From an uncultured Spirochaetaceae bacterium (GTDB taxonomy: Bacteria > Spirochaetota > Spirochaetia > Sphaerochaetales > Sphaerochaetaceae), in the NCBI GenBank assembly GCA_944389025.1, contig CALXKU010000018.1, forward strand, positions 1 through 52,601: a stretch of DNA of 52,601 nt, written 5' to 3'. The position numbers and the translations under genes were made by a program. Position 1 is the first letter of the stretch. Each line of letters starts with the position of its first letter. A model generated the notes under the pieces. That model saw only the letters and a list, made by a program, of their open reading frames with translations. It was not told where the DNA came from and did not search any database. Below are positions 26,190-35,363 of this stretch, one piece after another.

Positions 26190-27245
26190 ATGGCGGAACT
26201 GCACATAGACCTGACAATCTCAAAATCCAAGACTGCGGAGATGATAGATGACGCATGGTTCTGGGAGGGGAACAAGGCCGAGCTCAGACCATATCTCGGT
26301 GTTTCCCTGATAGGCCATCACTGCCCGCGCTATCTCTGGCTCAACTTCCGCTGGTTCTCATGGGACGTCCAGGAGGGGCGCATGCTGCGCCTCTTCAGGA
26401 GAGGACAGAGGGAGGAGGAGACCGTGGTGTCCGACCTCAGGATGATAGGAATGGAGCTTGATCATGTTCTTGATGATCAGCTCGACATGGATTTCGGCTG
26501 TCATGTCAAAGGACATCCGGATGGCATCATCCTATCAGGAGTTCCCGAGGCCCCTAAATCACCTCATACGCTCGAAATCAAGACCCATAACAGGGAAAGT
26601 TTCAACGAGCTTGAGGCGAAGGGCGTCATGGAAGCCAAGCCCATGCATTACGCACAGATGCAGTGCGAGATGCTGGGGTCATCGAAGACTCTTGGATTGA
26701 AGATTGAAAGGGCGCTATATGTCGCGGTTTCGAAGGATGACGACAGACTGTATACCGAGCGGATCCGATTGGACCGACCTTATGCTCAGAGCCTCATAAA
26801 AAGAGGCCAGGATATAGCCGTCTCGGATTACATGCCTTCTCCGATATCCACCAGGCCCGACTGGTGGCAGTGCAGGTTCTGCCGTTTCCATGACCTCTGT
26901 CACGGAGGGAAGCTGCTTCCCGAAGTCCATTGCCGCACATGCATCCATTTCACGGCCGAAAAGGACGGAAGATGCACGTGCGCATGTTACGGGGGCAAGG
27001 AGATTCCACTTGAGGCACAGCGGAAGGGATGCCCATGTCACGTTTTCCATCCGGACATGGTTCCTGCCTGGGAGCTCATAAGGGAGAGAAGCACGCAGGA
27101 TTCGGCCTGTTACAGGGTTCCGGAGCTGGGGGATGTGCTCAACGGATGGGAAGGTTATCCGTCAGAAGACATAAAGGCTGCCGCAGGGAGGGGCGAGCAT
27201 GGAACTGAGAACATATCAGCTGAAAGCGATCCAGTCGACTTTTGA
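26190..27245 (+). CDS. PD-(D/E)XK nuclease (Cas4/AddB-like)
   Basis: This 351-aa protein carries the PD-(D/E)XK core: CHVKGHPDGIIL provides the aspartate, HTLEIKTHN the E-x-K, and MHYAQMQCEM the QxxxY-like helix. The C-terminal half has a cysteine cluster (WWQCRFCRFHDLCH, then HCRTC and CTCACYGG) that may bind an iron-sulfur cluster or zinc as in Cas4 exonucleases. It overlaps the helicase gene by 47 bp, suggesting coupled synthesis of a nuclease-helicase pair. Confidence 0.8.
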   Translation: MAELHIDLTISKSKTAEMIDDAWFWEGNKAELRPYLGVSLIGHHCPRYLWLNFRWFSWDVQEGRMLRLFRRGQREEETVVSDLRMIGMELDHVLDDQLDMDFGCHVKGHPDGIILSGVPEAPKSPHTLEIKTHNRESFNELEAKGVMEAKPMHYAQMQCEMLGSSKTLGLKIERALYVAVSKDDDRLYTERIRLDRPYAQSLIKRGQDIAVSDYMPSPISTRPDWWQCRFCRFHDLCHGGKLLPEVHCRTCIHFTAEKDGRCTCACYGGKEIPLEAQRKGCPCHVFHPDMVPAWELIRERSTQDSACYRVPELGDVLNGWEGYPSEDIKAAAGRGEHGTENISAESDPVDF

Positions 27246-28875
27246 CTATCTTGCGGAGAATCCCGGTAAGAACCCCTGCCTGGTTCTTCCTACAGGTGCG
27301 GGGAAAAGCGTCTGCATCGCCGCGTTCATCGAGGCCGCGCTCGAATGGTGGCCGGGAATCAAGATAATGATTCTCACTCATCAGAAGGAACTCATAGAGC
27401 AGGATGCGAGGGCGTTGCACAGGATTGTTCCGGACCTCTCCATAGGGCTTTACTCATCATCACTCAGATGCAAGGACCTCTCACAGCCTGTGACCTTTGC
27501 ATCAATCCAATCGATCTACAAGATATCCGTGCCGGATGTCAGATTCATCCTGATAGACGAGGCGCATCTTATCAACAACGAGGACCAGGGGATGTATCGC
27601 CGGTTCCTGGAACATTCGAGGGCGCGCATCATCGGGCTCACAGCCACGCCGTACAGGATGGGGCAGGGATATCTTACAGATGGGGACGGCATATTCGATG
27701 AGCTCATCCAGCCGGTTTCCATTCTTGAGCTTCAGGGGCTCGGATATCTTGCGAAGCTCAGAAGCAAGGGGACTTTCACTAAACTAGATGTTTCCAACGT
27801 CCGTCTCAGGGGAGGGGAGTTCATAGACTCCGACCTTCAGAAGGAGCTGGACACGTTCACAACCAACGAGGCCGTGGCTGAGGAGATAATCAGGAGCGCC
27901 GCATACTACAAGAGGGCGCATATACTCGTATTCTGTTCGGGTGTGGAACACGCAAGACACATATCGGAGATACTTTCTGATAAAGGCATGAAGGCCTCAT
28001 ACATAGCTGGGAACATGGGCATGGAGGACAGGGAGGAAATCCTCTACTGCTTCACTCATGGCCATACCACAGCGCTCTGCAACGCTAATCTTCTCACGAC
28101 AGGCTTTGACTTCCCTGACATCGACATGATAGCCATGCTCAGGCCTACGATGTCACCAGGGCTATATCTTCAGATGGCTGGTAGGGGATTGAGACTCAAA
28201 TCAAATGGTGGGGACTGCCTTATCCTTGATTTCGCAGGCAATGTGCAGCGCCATGGTCCTGTGGCTTTCGTATCTCCACCTGCAAGAAAAGGGGAGGCGA
28301 GGCAGGGTGTCATGCCGTGCAAGGAATGCCCTCAGTGCCTTGAGATAGTTCCTCTGTCTCTTGGTGTCTGCCCTTCATGCGGATATGTGTTCCCGAAGAA
28401 CTCCCTTACATGGGTGCTCTATGACGGGGATGTCAACGGGGACGGATATGAGAAGCACTCCGTCTGGAAATGGTCATGGATGATTACTCAATCCAGGAAG
28501 AACAGCACCCCGATGATAGTCTGCGAGTTCCGTACAAACGGCAATGACAGGATAAGCAAGTACTTCCTCGTATGGCATGAGAAGATGAGGAGGAAGTCCG
28601 TAGTCGAACTCATCAAGGTGGCAAGAAGGGCTGGCGTGGATCTTGATGCGAGTTACTGCGATGAACTCAAGGAGGAAGATGACTGGTGGAATCTCATATC
28701 GGCCATAGAAGCTGGTGAGATGCCTCAGATGATCATAACAAAGAGGTCCGAACAGGACAGGAGATACAAGAACATAGCCTACATGCTCTGGAAATCCGAC
28801 ATCGAGGAGCTGAGGAATGAGGCTGAAAAGGAGAAGGAGGTGATAGAGGATGCAAGAAGAAAACTTCTCGGCTGA
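27199..28875 (+). CDS. SF2 DEAH-box helicase with zinc ribbon
   Basis: This 558-aa helicase has Walker A LPTGAGKSV (about 30-38), DEAH box LIDEAHLINN, motif III GLTATPYRMG, and motif VI MAGRGLRL. A four-cysteine zinc ribbon (CKECPQCLEI and CPSCGYVF) lies at about 375-400. It resembles phage helicases of the type III restriction subunit/RecQ-like class that open replication forks or recombination intermediates. GGGAGGGG precedes the start, and it overlaps the nuclease upstream and the primase downstream (26 bp). Confidence 0.88.
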   Translation: MELRTYQLKAIQSTFDYLAENPGKNPCLVLPTGAGKSVCIAAFIEAALEWWPGIKIMILTHQKELIEQDARALHRIVPDLSIGLYSSSLRCKDLSQPVTFASIQSIYKISVPDVRFILIDEAHLINNEDQGMYRRFLEHSRARIIGLTATPYRMGQGYLTDGDGIFDELIQPVSILELQGLGYLAKLRSKGTFTKLDVSNVRLRGGEFIDSDLQKELDTFTTNEAVAEEIIRSAAYYKRAHILVFCSGVEHARHISEILSDKGMKASYIAGNMGMEDREEILYCFTHGHTTALCNANLLTTGFDFPDIDMIAMLRPTMSPGLYLQMAGRGLRLKSNGGDCLILDFAGNVQRHGPVAFVSPPARKGEARQGVMPCKECPQCLEIVPLSLGVCPSCGYVFPKNSLTWVLYDGDVNGDGYEKHSVWKWSWMITQSRKNSTPMIVCEFRTNGNDRISKYFLVWHEKMRRKSVVELIKVARRAGVDLDASYCDELKEEDDWWNLISAIEAGEMPQMIITKRSEQDRRYKNIAYMLWKSDIEELRNEAEKEKEVIEDARRKLLG

Positions 28876-30844
28876 ATCGTTCCAATCCTTCACTCAGCGC
28901 ATCCTCGGTGTCGCCGTCAATCCAGTGATGGATGACAGGCTCCACAGGTTCGATGTGAAAAAGCGCGGAGACAAGGCAGGCTGGTACGTATACCACTACA
29001 ACGATGGAAACCTCCAGATAGCCATAGGTGGCTGCTGGCAGACCGGGACGGAATTCAGATGGTCGAGCAAGAATAAGTCCGATTACACATCAACCGACTG
29101 GGAAGCGATTAGGCGTGCTGATGCTGAAAGGAAGAGAATCCAGGAGGAGGAATGGAGGAAAGGAGCTGAAAAGGCTCAGGAGATCTATTTGAATTCACCC
29201 GTATGTCCGGATGACTTCAGCTATCTTGTGAGGAAGAATGTCAGGAACCATGGCGGTCTTCTCCACATCACCGAGACAGGGGACGCATGCATAATCCCCG
29301 TATACGGAGCTGATGGAGAGATCAGGTCCATTCAGAAGATCTTCGCTGATCCGAATAAGAGGAAATGGTTCATGCTTGGGTCCCGTAAGAAGGGCGGATT
29401 CTGTGTCATAGGCCAATTGGAGGATAAGGCCTACCTCTGTGAGGGCTATGCCACAGGAGCGTCAATCTACGAGGCAACGGGAAGGTCTGTCGTCGTGGCT
29501 TTCGATGGCAACAACATGAAGGATGTGGCTGATGAGCTGAAATCCAGAGTTGAACTCACCGTAATAGCAGACAACGACCAGAAGGAGGATGGAAGCAATC
29601 CGGGAAAGACATACGCAGAGAAAACCGGGCTTCCTTACATCCTCATCCCTGAGACGGGCAAGGATGCCAACGACTATGCTGCTGAGCATGGTCTTGAGGC
29701 TCTGAAGAACCTTCTTATGCCTCAGACATCCTCATGGATCGAGGATGGAGACGAGCTTCTGAAAACACCATCCCCTCTGCGCTGGCTGATTAAGGGATGG
29801 ATTCCCCGGGAAGGTCTTGCCATGGTCTTTGGCGCTTCGAACTCAGGAAAGACGTTCGTAGTCCTGGACATGCTGCTGAGCATGTCTACCGGCCGTGGAA
29901 GCTGGATGGGGATGAAAGCCAGGGATGCAAAATGCCTCTATCTATGCGGCGAAGGATTCGCAGGGCTGAGGGGAAGGGTTGCATTATGGGCACAGGAGCA
30001 CGGCCTCTCATCAATGGGTACGTTCAAGATCTCGAAAGGTCCTAAGAGACTCAACGAAGCCTCGGATCTGGCATTCGTCGCAGAGCAGATAGACCTTTCC
30101 GGTATGCAGCCGGACATAATCGCAATCGACACTCTCAACCGCTTCTTTTCCGGAGATGAGAACTCTGCTGAAGAGATCAGCGGTTTCCTCGAATCGCTCA
30201 TGGAACTCCAGAATAAGTACAAGTGCGCAATTCTGCTTATCCACCATACGGGAGTATCCAAGGAAGCCGACATGAGGGCAAGAGGTTCAAGTGCGCTCAA
30301 CGCCGCTGCGGATGTCGCTATCTGCGTGACCAACGAGAAGGGCTATCTCACCTTGACTCAGACAAAACAGAAGGATGCGGAGCTTCAGGAACCTGTTGAG
30401 GTCCACCTGAAGGGCGCAGTGATCAACGGCTGGCTTGATGAGGACGGTGAGGAGGTCAGATCCGCAATCATTGAGCCTGTGGGCGAGGAAGGCAAGCAGA
30501 TCGATGTCACGGAAGAGATGGTGATCATTTCCGATGCATGGCTGAGGAGCGAGCACAAGATGATGCTCGGATACCCCGCGCTCTCAAGCTCTGATCTGAG
30601 GGCCTACATGAGGGATGTCCTGGCATGGAGCCGCAACAAGATCAAGAAGGTTTTCGCCAACGACTACGGCTCAAGATTCCTCAGGAAGATGCTTTCCGCA
30701 GGTGTCATCCAGATGGTTGAAGAGCAGATTCTGATGGTTGACGAGGTCTCGGTTTCATGCTGTCTACTGACGCTTTCCGGCATGGAAAAACAGGGTGGTG
30801 CCAATGGTGCCAACGTGGTGCCAAAAACATTTTGGCACCAGTGA
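28850..30844 (+). CDS. Primase-helicase: Toprim plus RecA-like (RepA/AAA_25) ATPase
   Basis: This 664-aa protein combines a Toprim domain (glutamate in LCEGYATGAS near 197, acidic pair in VIADND near 238) with a RecA-fold ATPase (Walker A FGASNSGKTFV near 330, Walker B IIAIDTLNRFF near 422, LLIHHTGV after it). No N-terminal zinc-finger primase motif is obvious. The C-terminus is a helical/winged region. It is the likely replication initiator/helicase of the phage. Its last codons lie within the TGGTGCCAA repeat cluster and encode GGANGANVVPKTFWHQ, an odd tail dictated by the repeats. Confidence 0.85.
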   Translation: MQEENFSAESFQSFTQRILGVAVNPVMDDRLHRFDVKKRGDKAGWYVYHYNDGNLQIAIGGCWQTGTEFRWSSKNKSDYTSTDWEAIRRADAERKRIQEEEWRKGAEKAQEIYLNSPVCPDDFSYLVRKNVRNHGGLLHITETGDACIIPVYGADGEIRSIQKIFADPNKRKWFMLGSRKKGGFCVIGQLEDKAYLCEGYATGASIYEATGRSVVVAFDGNNMKDVADELKSRVELTVIADNDQKEDGSNPGKTYAEKTGLPYILIPETGKDANDYAAEHGLEALKNLLMPQTSSWIEDGDELLKTPSPLRWLIKGWIPREGLAMVFGASNSGKTFVVLDMLLSMSTGRGSWMGMKARDAKCLYLCGEGFAGLRGRVALWAQEHGLSSMGTFKISKGPKRLNEASDLAFVAEQIDLSGMQPDIIAIDTLNRFFSGDENSAEEISGFLESLMELQNKYKCAILLIHHTGVSKEADMRARGSSALNAAADVAICVTNEKGYLTLTQTKQKDAELQEPVEVHLKGAVINGWLDEDGEEVRSAIIEPVGEEGKQIDVTEEMVIISDAWLRSEHKMMLGYPALSSSDLRAYMRDVLAWSRNKIKKVFANDYGSRFLRKMLSAGVIQMVEEQILMVDEVSVSCCLLTLSGMEKQGGANGANVVPKTFWHQ

Positions 30845-30992
30845 TGCAATCTCCCCAAATGGTGCCAACAGATGTGCCACACACTCTATAGAGTGTGGCA
30901 CCATTGGCACCAGGGAGCATGGGGATGAGTTGGAACCGTATTAGGAGGGTTAATGGATAGGAAAAAGTACAGGGGTGCCAAGATGGTGCCAA
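30796..30992. repeat. Iteron-like TGGTGCCAA cluster, candidate phage replication origin
   Basis: Exact TGGTGCCAA copies lie at 30796, 30805, 30816, 30860 and 30984, with inverted copies at 30832-30840 and 30904-30912. One-mismatch copies lie near 30873, 30895 and 30973. Two copies form a perfect 11-bp hairpin (30816-30840, loop ACA). A long dyad centred on CTATAG (30878-30895, 18 bp perfect) lies between copies. The cluster spans the end of the primase-helicase gene, the 108-bp gap and the start of the VRR-NUC gene. Confidence 0.65.
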
Positions 30993-31321
30993 GACCTGCG
31001 GAGGCTGTGATACAGGCTGATGTTGTGCAACTTCTGCAGAAGAACGGGATATTCTGCCACAGCGTTCCAAACGAGGGCGCAGGTACGGATATGATACGCA
31101 CCACGCAGCTTATCGCGCTTGGCTTGAGAAAAGGCGTGGCCGACCTGGTTGTCTGGTGGCCGGATGGAATCGGATATCTCGAGATGAAGAAGCCGGGTGG
31201 GACGCAGTCCCCTGAGCAGAAGGTGTTCGAGATGAAATGCAGGGAATACGGAGTGGCTTATGATCTGGCTCATTCCGTGGAAGAGGTTGAATCACTTATA
31301 GAGTGGCATAGGAGGAAATGA
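30953..31321 (+). CDS. VRR-NUC domain nuclease
   Basis: This 122-aa protein matches the VRR-NUC fold, a stand-alone PD-(D/E)XK nuclease: GVADLVVWWPDGIGYLEMKK supplies the D and the E-x-K, and GGTQSPEQKVFEMKCREYG the following helix. Phage members act on branched DNA such as Holliday junctions. TAGGAGGG precedes the ATG. Its first codons contain two TGGTGCCAA-type repeats. Confidence 0.85.
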   Translation: MDRKKYRGAKMVPRPAEAVIQADVVQLLQKNGIFCHSVPNEGAGTDMIRTTQLIALGLRKGVADLVVWWPDGIGYLEMKKPGGTQSPEQKVFEMKCREYGVAYDLAHSVEEVESLIEWHRRK

Positions 31322-31479
31322 GAATGGGAAAGAAGAAGGAAAAGGAAAACGTGAAAATCATGAGAGCCAAGTATGACGGCTCAAATGTCGTTGTCGAACT
31401 TCTCAATGAGAAGGGTGAGACCGAGACCATAAAGAGCAGGCGGAATCCTCATGAGGATTTCAAGAAGGCGCTTAAGAAG

Positions 31480-33140
31480 GGAGGTACGGACGAAATCTTG
31501 GACTTGAAATCTACAGGTAAGGAGATTGAGTCATGTATTCAGTTGAAGAGAGACAAAAGGCAGTTGACCTTTATCTTAAGTATGGAAGGAATGCAGCGCT
31601 AGCCATAAGGGAGTTGGGCTATCCAAAGCGCCATGCTCTGATGCAATGGGTCAGGGAATATGAAAAGACGGGCAAATTGCATGAGAAGACTGCTGGTCAT
31701 AGAGGGTACAGCGAAAAAGAAAAACGGACAGCTGTCGACTTCTACCTTGAACACGGCAAACAAATCAAATATACGCTGAAGACACTGGGCTATCCAGGAA
31801 GGACAACATTGAAGCTCTGGATAGATGAGCTGGCTCCAGGCAATCGCCGCGTATTCGAAGGCAACTCAACCCAGACCAGATATCCTGATGTGGACAAGGA
31901 GAAAGCTGTTGCCGCACTAATATCTAGGGAAGGTAGCGCAGCACAAGTCGCCAAGGAGTTCGATGTCAGACGCTCAGCCCTTTACAACTGGAAAAAGCAG
32001 CTTGCTAATGATATCACTGTCCCTGATATGGAAAAGAACCAGGACGGCGGAATCAAGGTAGCCGCCATTGAAGAGGCGCAGGAGATCATAAGGCAGTACG
32101 AGGAAAACATAGCTCGTCTCAAGGAAGAGAATGCCGCACTTGACCGCGAGCTGTATAGGAAGCGGATTGAGGTAGCTGTGCTTAAGAAGGCTGCAGAAGT
32201 AGTAAAAAAAGGAGAGGGCATCAGTCTGGAAAAGATGACAAACAAGGAGAAGACACTCGTGATTGATGCCCTACGCAAAGACTTTCCTCTTAAGGACCTT
32301 CTCCATGTAATGTGCATCTCGAAAAGCAGCTACTGCTACAGTCACAATGCACTGTCAAATGATAAGTACAGAGAGCTCAGGGTACAGATATGCCAGGTCT
32401 TCAATGAGAATGATGGCCGCTACGGTTCTCTGCGCATCTGGATGGCCCTCAAGCGCAATGATGTAGTCATTTCAGAGAAGGTTGTCAGACGGATCATGAA
32501 GGAAGAAAAGCTGCGTGTCAGATGCGTCAAGAGAAAGAAGTACAGCTCATACAAGGGTGAGATCTCGCCTGCTGTACCGAACCTCATCAATCGCGATTTC
32601 CATGCTGATAAACCCAACGAAAAGTGGCTTACCGACATCACTGAATTCAGCATACCCGCAGGTAGGGTCTATCTCTCCCCATTGGTCGACTGCTATGATG
32701 GTATGGTTGTATCCTGGACGATAGGGACGAGTCCCAATGCTGAGATGGCTAACAGAATGCTTTCTGCAGGCATAGCGGCTCTGCAAGAAGACGAGCACCC
32801 GATTGTGCACTCCGACAGAGGCTGCCATTACCAGTGGCCAGGCTGGATTGAGCTCATGGAAGAAGCCCAGCTAGTCAGGTCCATGTCCAAGAAAGGATGC
32901 TCTCCTGACAACAGCGCATGTGAGGGCTTCTTCGGAAGAATGAAGAACGAAATGTTCTACAAGAAGGACTGGAGAGGATGGACAATCAATCAATTCATCG
33001 AGGAAGTCGACACATACATTCATTGGTACAACGAAAAGAGGATCAAAATGTCTCTTGGGGGAATGAGCCCTCTTGAGTTCAGAAAAGAAACTTCCAATAA
33101 TTCAGAGGCAGTCTAAGTCCAAAAAAACGTCCGCATCCCC
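31480..33140 (+). mobile_element. IS3-family insertion sequence, 1661 bp
   Basis: Imperfect 26-bp terminal inverted repeats (31480-31505 and 33115-33140, 19 of 26 matching) share CGGACG and TTGGACTT blocks. The element is flanked by AAG direct repeats (31477-31479 and 33141-33143), a 3-bp target duplication typical of IS3 elements. It contains one transposase gene in the same direction as the prophage. Confidence 0.88.
31533..33116 (+). CDS. IS3-family transposase, OrfA and OrfB in one frame
   Basis: This 527-aa transposase holds three N-terminal helix-turn-helix units (about 5-50, 55-105 and 115-160), a leucine-zipper helix (about 175-225), then an HTH_21 segment and the rve catalytic core. 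The DDE residues are D368 (WLTDIT), D428 (HSDRG) and E464 (CEGFFGR), with exact DD(35)E spacing. Most IS3 elements need a -1 frameshift to join OrfA and OrfB; here the protein is a single frame. It has its own ribosome binding site (TAAGGAG). The stop overlaps the right inverted repeat. Confidence 0.93.
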   Translation: MYSVEERQKAVDLYLKYGRNAALAIRELGYPKRHALMQWVREYEKTGKLHEKTAGHRGYSEKEKRTAVDFYLEHGKQIKYTLKTLGYPGRTTLKLWIDELAPGNRRVFEGNSTQTRYPDVDKEKAVAALISREGSAAQVAKEFDVRRSALYNWKKQLANDITVPDMEKNQDGGIKVAAIEEAQEIIRQYEENIARLKEENAALDRELYRKRIEVAVLKKAAEVVKKGEGISLEKMTNKEKTLVIDALRKDFPLKDLLHVMCISKSSYCYSHNALSNDKYRELRVQICQVFNENDGRYGSLRIWMALKRNDVVISEKVVRRIMKEEKLRVRCVKRKKYSSYKGEISPAVPNLINRDFHADKPNEKWLTDITEFSIPAGRVYLSPLVDCYDGMVVSWTIGTSPNAEMANRMLSAGIAALQEDEHPIVHSDRGCHYQWPGWIELMEEAQLVRSMSKKGCSPDNSACEGFFGRMKNEMFYKKDWRGWTINQFIEEVDTYIHWYNEKRIKMSLGGMSPLEFRKETSNNSEAV

Positions 33141-33598
33141 AAGCTTGTTCCTATAATGAGCTATCACATGGAGCTGGACGACATGGATACCAGGATCACC
33201 ATTACAGAGGCAATCAGAAAGGATGCGAAGGAGTATTCGGGGTATGTGCTCAAGGGTTCCCTATACTGTCCGGGCTCTCAGAGCAGGATGAACATATCAT
33301 CATGTTTCCTCATGGTTCCTGATGAGAGATTCTGGGTCGAGCATGATATCAACGAGAAAGATTACAACGGAATCCTGGATGATGAGGAAATTGCGGATAT
33401 CGAGAACGTCCTGAATGAGGCATACCTGTATGCAAGGAAGAACAAGAACGGTGTGGAACAGCCTGACCTGTTCGATAGCGAGGATGAGGACGATAAGGAT
33501 TCCGTCAAGAAATAATCAAACAACAATTAATGATGATATAAAGAATTGGCTGGAATCGCTATGTTTCCAGTCAAATAAAAAGAAGGAGAAAAGAAATG

Positions 33599-33919
33599 AT
33601 GGATGAAGCGTCATATGGAGCGGAAAAGGAATTTAACTACCGAAATAAAATGGATCTGCTTTTAGGCATATTCAGAAGTTTCGCTGAGGTTTATTCATAT
33701 TCAAATGGGTACAAGGTCATTGAATATGAAAGCCATCATTTTGAAATCATACTAGATAAAGATAGTCAGAAGCTTAAATTTATTGGGCCCCATGATGAAG
33801 TTGTTTTTGATGTCGATTTCACACTAACCACAGATGAGATCGCAACTGTCGTGGAGACAGCTATTACTGCTTATGTTCATGGCTACAATAATGGATATTC
33901 GCAGGCATGTGGTTTGTGA
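33599..33919 (+). CDS. Small unknown phage protein
   Basis: This 106-aa acidic protein has a helical start (NYRNKMDLLLGIFRSFAEVY) and a mixed alpha/beta body. It uses AT-richer codons than its neighbours. AAGGAG lies 12 bases upstream. The 80-bp gap before it contains a CTGGAA/TTCCAG inverted repeat. Function unknown. Confidence 0.5.
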   Translation: MDEASYGAEKEFNYRNKMDLLLGIFRSFAEVYSYSNGYKVIEYESHHFEIILDKDSQKLKFIGPHDEVVFDVDFTLTTDEIATVVETAITAYVHGYNNGYSQACGL

Positions 33920-33958
33920 ATATGGACGTAAGGTTGAGAAGTAATAAGGAGGTTAGTG

Positions 33959-34414
33959 ATGATTAAGAAATCTCCGCAAGAAATTGCGGATTTCTTCGGC
34001 GTTTATGTCGCTCAGGATAATGAGGGTAAGCAGTGGAATTTGTTCGCTGATAAACCACAACGCATAGGTTATTGCTGGTATGCTGAACTGGGAGATGGAG
34101 GAGTTGATTACGGGATAGACATAACCGACTTCATCAATGCTCCGGCGAATCACGACTGGCGCACCCTGTATGAGCCTCATACGTATGAGACAACGCATGA
34201 AAAACGCATGGATAGCGCACCTCATCAGAGTAACGTCTATCTCCATCCGGAGAACGGGAGTTACAGGACGGTCACGGGATACACGCTCCCTGAGCTTGAT
34301 AACAAGGTTCATGCGGCCATGAAAGAAGGCTGGAAGCCAATCTCTATACACGTACATTCTTTTGAGAATGCACCGAAGGTGATATTTTACATGGCGATGG
34401 TGAGGGGGCTGTAA
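33959..34414 (+). CDS. Unknown phage protein
   Basis: This 151-aa protein starts with a helix (PQEIADFFGVYVAQDNEG) followed by aromatic beta-rich sequence. AAGGAGG lies six bases before the ATG at 33959. Its stop overlaps the next start (TAATG). It lies between the replication and packaging modules; I cannot assign a function. Confidence 0.6.
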   Translation: MIKKSPQEIADFFGVYVAQDNEGKQWNLFADKPQRIGYCWYAELGDGGVDYGIDITDFINAPANHDWRTLYEPHTYETTHEKRMDSAPHQSNVYLHPENGSYRTVTGYTLPELDNKVHAAMKEGWKPISIHVHSFENAPKVIFYMAMVRGL

Positions 34415-34599
34415 TGAGCAAGGTCAGATTCTTCAAAGGTGATACTGTAAGACCTTCCGGATCCGATAAGAGATACAAGGTTGAGGAGATTGTCCATGAC
34501 AGCCAGGGCAGGCGCATAATCATAGCCTTCCCTGAAGATCATAAGGGCATAGGTCTGAAATTCTATGATTTCGACAGATCATACCTGCCTGTGAGGTGA
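34414..34599 (+). CDS. Small beta-rich unknown protein
   Basis: This 61-aa protein (FFKGDTVRPSGSDKRYKVEE) looks like a small SH3-like barrel of the kind common in phage genomes. Its start overlaps the previous stop. Function unknown. Confidence 0.5.
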   Translation: MSKVRFFKGDTVRPSGSDKRYKVEEIVHDSQGRRIIIAFPEDHKGIGLKFYDFDRSYLPVR

Positions 34600-34602
34600 T
34601 TG

Positions 34603-34803
34603 ATGCAGGGCATCCATACTCCAGTGATCATCATATATCCAAGACATACGGAGTACTACCCGTCAGTCATATCCGCAAGCAAGGCCACCGGCATAAGCCG
34701 TTGGCGACTCTTCAGAGGGCTTGCGGATCCTTACGGGCAGATTCCTTCCACAAGGCCGACCCTGTATATAGATGAGGCTGTGGAACCTCCGAAGGAAGCA
34801 TAG
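34603..34803 (+). CDS. Small unknown protein with HTH-like segment
   Basis: This 66-aa protein contains YYPSVISASKATGISRWRLF, a short homeobox-like or NUMOD1-like helix pair that may bind DNA (inference). The ATG at 34603 follows GTGAGGTGATT. It precedes the HNH gene. Confidence 0.45.
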   Translation: MQGIHTPVIIIYPRHTEYYPSVISASKATGISRWRLFRGLADPYGQIPSTRPTLYIDEAVEPPKEA

Positions 34804-34865
34804 CTTGTGCAATATTCGCACAAGTGCGCTTTTCTATTTCCTTTCATGATTCAACAATTGCAGTC

Positions 34866-35363
34866 ATGGGCATATTGAAGAAACGCTGCAAAACTTATGG
34901 GTGTAGAAATTTTCATCATAATGTATCCGGCTACTGTGATGAGTGTACTGCCAGATACAATGCTACTCATCCCCGAAAGGACGATAACAGACCTTCCGCT
35001 GCCAAGCGTGGCTATGACTGGAAGTGGAGGAAGTATGCCAAGGATTATCTGAGGGAACATCCTATATGCGCAATCTGCGGAGCTCCCGCAACATGTGTTG
35101 ATCATAAGGACATGACAGCTGACATGATGATGGATGCCTATGGCTCTTTCGATTACGACCCTTCACATTATCAGGCTCTGTGTTCTTCATGCAACGCTAG
35201 AAAAGGTGTGAGGGAGGATAAGGCAATGAGAGCAAGATATGAGCGTGATAAGCGGGATCTTTCAGCGATTTCTTCTACCCCGGAGGGGGAGGGTGAGAAA
35301 AATACCCCCCCCTTACCGACCGCGTTGGGTTCAGAGTATCCCACACACAAGAGGAATGATTGA
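34866..35363 (+). CDS. HNH endonuclease of the packaging module
   Basis: This 165-aa protein has the HNH fold: zinc cysteines CAICGAPATCVDHKD and CSSCNARKG, with catalytic histidine in VDHKD and asparagine in SSCNARK. A second cysteine set (CKTYGCRNF, CDEC) is at the N-terminus. HNH proteins next to terminase are needed for cutting at cos sites in HK97-like phages, which suggests cohesive-end packaging. I chose ATG 34866; an upstream GTG is possible. Its stop overlaps the TerS start. Confidence 0.88.
   Translation: MGILKKRCKTYGCRNFHHNVSGYCDECTARYNATHPRKDDNRPSAAKRGYDWKWRKYAKDYLREHPICAICGAPATCVDHKDMTADMMMDAYGSFDYDPSHYQALCSSCNARKGVREDKAMRARYERDKRDLSAISSTPEGEGEKNTPPLPTALGSEYPTHKRND

Larger units (their letters stand above)
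31324..33515 (+). pseudogene. Prophage gene split by an IS3-family insertion
   Basis: Codons 31,324-31,479 (ending FKKALKK) and 33,144-33,515 (starting LVPIMSYHMELDDMDTRI) form one 175-aa frame if the IS and one AAG duplicate are removed. The first part is basic; the second is acidic at its end (DLFDSEDEDDKDSVKK). AGGAGG lies eight bases before the ATG at 31324. Both halves remain open and look undamaged, so the insertion is recent. I do not recognise the product; it sits at the end of the replication module. Confidence 0.7.

Noticed and set aside
30832-30848. Second sigma-54 promoter (TGGCAC-N5-ATGC)
   Set aside because: The spacing fits but the -12 element is ATGC, and the TGGCAC belongs to the repeat family, so the match is probably by chance.
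30796-30992. GTGCCAA repeats as R64 shufflon-type crossover cores
   Set aside because: The heptamer matches the sfx core from memory, but no cassettes, inverted coding segments or recombinase surround it; position beside the primase fits an origin better.
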